Shown here: piece after piece, positions 31,948 through 34,384 of the stretch
How the letters are laid out: every line of letters begins with the position of its first letter
Position numbering within the stretch: the stretch's first letter is position 1
Made by a program: the position numbers and the translations under genes
From: an uncultured Verrucomicrobiota bacterium
GTDB taxonomy: Bacteria; Verrucomicrobiota; Verrucomicrobiia; Methylacidiphilales; UBA1321
Length of the DNA stretch: 34,384 nt
Reading direction: 5' to 3'
Assembly (NCBI GenBank): GCA_903863295.1
Contig: CAIPBM010000093.1
Coordinates: 1-34,384, forward strand
Notes under the pieces: generated by a model
The model's database searches: none
What the model was told of the DNA's origin: nothing
What the model saw: only the letters and a program-made list of their open reading frames with translations

Positions 31948-34254
31948 ATGGAACACGATGCGCACAAGTCCGAGCCTAAGTCGGCGCATTCCTGTTGTCA
32001 TGGGCATGACCATGCTGTTATCCCGTCAAAGGCGGCAAAATATTTCTGCCCGATGTGTGAAGGCGTCGAGAGCGAAAAGCCCGGAGCATGCCCACATTGC
32101 GGCATGGCCTTGGAAAGGAACCCTGCCTATGTCGCACCGCAGCGCGTCTACACCTGCCCGATGCATCCGGAAATCGAGCAAGATCATCCGGGCGCGTGCC
32201 CAATTTGCGGCATGGCTCTGGAACCGATGGCGGCTCAGGACGACACGGACACAGACGACGTCGAGTTGAAGGACATGACGCGGCGGTTCTGGATCGGTCT
32301 CGGTTTGACGATTCCGGTGCTGGCACTTTCGATGGGAGATTTGATTCCCGGCCTGCATGACTGGATCGCGGTGCTGGGACAGGGCACCGGCATCTGGATT
32401 CAATTTGCGCTAAGTACGCCCGTGGTGCTTTGGGCGGGATGGCCTTTCTTTGAGCGCGGGGCGCGGTCTCTCATCACTCGCCATCTCAATATGTTCACGC
32501 TCATCGCGATGGGGACGGGCGCCGCCTATGGCTACAGTGTGATCGCAACCGTCTTTCCTTCGCTTTTTCCAGACTCCTTCCGCATGGACGGCAGGATTGA
32601 AGTCTATTTTGAATCGGCGGCCGTGATTACGGTGCTGGTCTTGCTCGGTCAAATCCTGGAACTCAAGGCCCGCGCGTCCACTGGCGCGGCGCTCAAGGCT
32701 TTGCTGGGACTCGTGCCTAAGACTGCACGAGTGCTGCGGAACGATGGCAGTGAACTCGATGTTCCCTTGGAACAAGTAAAAGTGGGCAATAGGCTTCGGG
32801 TGCGGCCGGGAGAAAAAGTGCCGGTGGATGGCGTCGTGCTGGAAGGTCAAAGTGCAGTCGATGAATCGATGATCACGGGCGAACCGATTCCCGTGGCCAA
32901 GGAGCAGAAGAGCGCGGTCACGGGCGGCACGATCAACGGCACGGGCAGTCTTGTGATCCGGGCAGAAAAGGTTGGCCATGACACCCTCCTGGCGCGGATC
33001 GTGCAGATGGTCGGCACGGCCCAGCGCACCCGGGCGCCGATCCAGCGCGTGGCAGACCGTGTCGCAGGTTACTTTGTTCCTGTTGTGCTGGGTAGTGCGA
33101 TGCTCACCTTTATCGCGTGGGCCTGGCTCGGCCCGGAACCTCGATTGGCTCATGCCCTGGTCAACGCCGTGGCCGTGTTGATCATCGCCTGCCCCTGCGC
33201 GCTCGGCCTGGCGACGCCGATGTCGATCATGGTCGGCGTGGGGCGTGGCGCCCAGCTCGGCATCCTGATCAAGGACGCCCAGGCCCTGGAACAACTCGAA
33301 AAAGTGACCGTCCTCGCCATCGATAAAACCGGTACGTTGACGGAGGGCAGGCCAACCTTGACCGGGGCGATCACCGCAGCAGGTTTTGCCGAAACGGAGA
33401 TGCTCCGTTTGGCGGCTTCAGTCGAATCGGCAAGCGAACATCCACTGGCAGCGGCGATCGTCGCTGGGGCAGGGAAGCGTAAAATCGCCCTTGCGAAGGT
33501 GGAAGATTTTGCGTCGATCACGGGTCAAGGCGTCCGCGGAAAAGTCGAAGGCCGTACCATCACCGTCGGCAGCGCGGAGTTGGCCGGCTCGACCAACCCG
33601 AATATTTTGATCTCCTCCGCCACGCAATGGCGAAAGGAGGGGCAGACGGTTTTCTCTGTCGGCGTGGATGGCGCCATTGTCGGATTACTGGCGGTGACCG
33701 ATCCGATTAAATCGACCTCGCCCGCGGCGATCAAGGCGTTGCATGCCTTGGGCATCAAGATTGTCATGCTCACGGGCGATCATGCCGAAACGGCGCAGCG
33801 CGTGGCTGACCAACTCGGGATCGATCAAGTGGAGGCTGGGGTCACGCCGGATAAAAAGCATGACATGATTCTCAAGCTCAAGCGTGAGGGAGCACGTGTG
33901 GCCATGGCAGGTGATGGCATCAACGATGCCCCAGCTTTGGCAGTGGCCGATGTGGGCATCGCGATGGGTACCGGAACGGATGTCGCGATTGAAAGCGCCG
34001 GGATCACGCTGGTCAAAGGCGATCTCCTGGTCTTGGTTCGCGCCATCGAATTGAGCCGCGCGACCATGCGCAACATCCGGTTCAACCTGGGTTTTGCGTT
34101 CATCTATAATGGCGCGGGAATTCCCGTTGCCGCAGGACTCCTCTATTTATTCGGTGGCCCCTTGCTCAATCCGATGTTCGCCAGCGCGGCGATGGCGCTC
34201 AGCAGCGTTTCTGTGATCGCCAATAGTCTGAGACTGCGATGTGCCCTTAGCTGA
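31948..34254 (+). CDS. copA: CopA-type copper-exporting P1B ATPase
   Basis: 768-aa heavy-metal P-type ATPase of the inner membrane that exports Cu(I) from the cytoplasm using ATP. Two tandem Cys-rich heavy-metal-binding motifs occupy the N-terminus ([22 protein letters not shown], about 32-53, and [22 protein letters not shown], about 68-89), preceded by a His-rich tail (HSCCHGHDH). There is no HMA (GMTCxxC) domain. Then come the A-domain ([12 protein letters not shown]), the CPC ion-transport motif (C415-C417), DKTGTLT (D459), HP (about 508) and [16 protein letters not shown] 31948 has no Shine-Dalgarno; a promoter-like pair lies just upstream. It complements the Cop/SCO locus elsewhere in the window. 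Specificity Cu over Ag is inferred. Confidence 0.93.
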   Translation: MEHDAHKSEPKSAHSCCHGHDHAVIPSKAAKYFCPMCEGVESEKPGACPHCGMALERNPAYVAPQRVYTCPMHPEIEQDHPGACPICGMALEPMAAQDDTDTDDVELKDMTRRFWIGLGLTIPVLALSMGDLIPGLHDWIAVLGQGTGIWIQFALSTPVVLWAGWPFFERGARSLITRHLNMFTLIAMGTGAAYGYSVIATVFPSLFPDSFRMDGRIEVYFESAAVITVLVLLGQILELKARASTGAALKALLGLVPKTARVLRNDGSELDVPLEQVKVGNRLRVRPGEKVPVDGVVLEGQSAVDESMITGEPIPVAKEQKSAVTGGTINGTGSLVIRAEKVGHDTLLARIVQMVGTAQRTRAPIQRVADRVAGYFVPVVLGSAMLTFIAWAWLGPEPRLAHALVNAVAVLIIACPCALGLATPMSIMVGVGRGAQLGILIKDAQALEQLEKVTVLAIDKTGTLTEGRPTLTGAITAAGFAETEMLRLAASVESASEHPLAAAIVAGAGKRKIALAKVEDFASITGQGVRGKVEGRTITVGSAELAGSTNPNILISSATQWRKEGQTVFSVGVDGAIVGLLAVTDPIKSTSPAAIKALHALGIKIVMLTGDHAETAQRVADQLGIDQVEAGVTPDKKHDMILKLKREGARVAMAGDGINDAPALAVADVGIAMGTGTDVAIESAGITLVKGDLLVLVRAIELSRATMRNIRFNLGFAFIYNGAGIPVAAGLLYLFGGPLLNPMFASAAMALSSVSVIANSLRLRCALS

Positions 34255-34289
34255 AATATTTCCAGCTGAGCTTCTCTTCACCTCCGTCA

Positions 34290-34384
34290 TCCTGAGCTTG
34301 TCGAAGGATCAGCTTCTATTGCATGTTCGACATTAACAAATAATGCCCAAGACACCGGGGGCTGATCCTTCGACAAGCTCAGGA
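34290..34384. repeat. 24-bp perfect inverted repeat element at window end
   Basis: The arm at 34290-34313 (CCTGAGCTTGTCGAAGGATC core) is exactly repeated in reverse complement at 34361-34384, with 47 bp between. It lies 35 bp after the copA stop and runs to the window edge, so it may extend further. No ORF is inside. It resembles a dispersed intergenic palindromic (REP/MITE-like) element; it could also end copA transcription. No other copy was seen in the window. Confidence 0.85.

Noticed and set aside
32410-33294. 294-codon frame antisense to copA
   Set aside because: Shadow of the ATPase, His-rich by reverse-complement codon bias only.
1-34384. CRISPR arrays, insertion sequences, phage genes
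   Set aside because: No regularly spaced repeats, transposase, integrase or phage structural proteins were seen on either strand.

Overview
The window reads as a chromosomal segment of a Gram-negative, GC-moderate bacterium. The gene content (ECF sigma/anti-sigma/heavy-metal sensor trio, several SCO proteins, DabAB, a periplasmic sulfatase) and the general look of the proteins suggest a Verrucomicrobiota-like lineage. This is an inference without any database search. No rRNA, CRISPR array, transposase or integrase was seen. One tRNA (Leu, anticodon CAG, no encoded CCA) is present.

Layout: 1-3310 is the 3' part of dnaE (+), which meets head-on a minus-strand group of a GNAT acetyltransferase, a ThDP-dependent enzyme and a membrane-anchored family 2 glycosyltransferase (3315-6688), probably for surface glycan. 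6861-8624 holds an iron-sulfur/SCP2 fusion protein and a MarR regulator; a shared 12-bp operator-like word lies in front of both. 8743-10654 contains a benzoylformate-decarboxylase-like gene bracketed by two near-identical 71-bp copies of the 3' end of comM, one copy belonging to intact comM (10580-12115). A divergent fosmidomycin-resistance-type exporter (fsr) follows.

13577-20031 is a ten-gene minus-strand copper locus: ECF sigma factor, small membrane anti-sigma candidate, CnrR/ZraP-like periplasmic metal sensor, CxxC lipoprotein, predicted outer-membrane protein, CopC, CopD and three successive SCO proteins, the last fused to a CusF-like copper domain. Most junctions are overlapping (ATGA) or very short. 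A good ECF-type promoter lies in front of the sigma gene, so the locus looks self-activated. Next to it are a CDF zinc-type exporter and the DabB-DabA inorganic carbon transporter with a divergent LysR regulator (20248-26467).

The remainder (26479-34384) carries a SOUL haem-binding-type protein, a short-chain dehydrogenase, a small potassium channel, a periplasmic arylsulfatase with a YtfJ-like partner, tRNA-Leu, and a CopA-type P1B ATPase with two N-terminal Cys-rich metal-binding motifs. The ATPase extends the copper theme: periplasmic handling by Cop/SCO proteins and cytoplasmic export by the ATPase. The window ends in a 24-bp perfect inverted repeat. Several starts lack a Shine-Dalgarno sequence and sit about 8 nt after a -10-like box, which suggests leaderless mRNAs.
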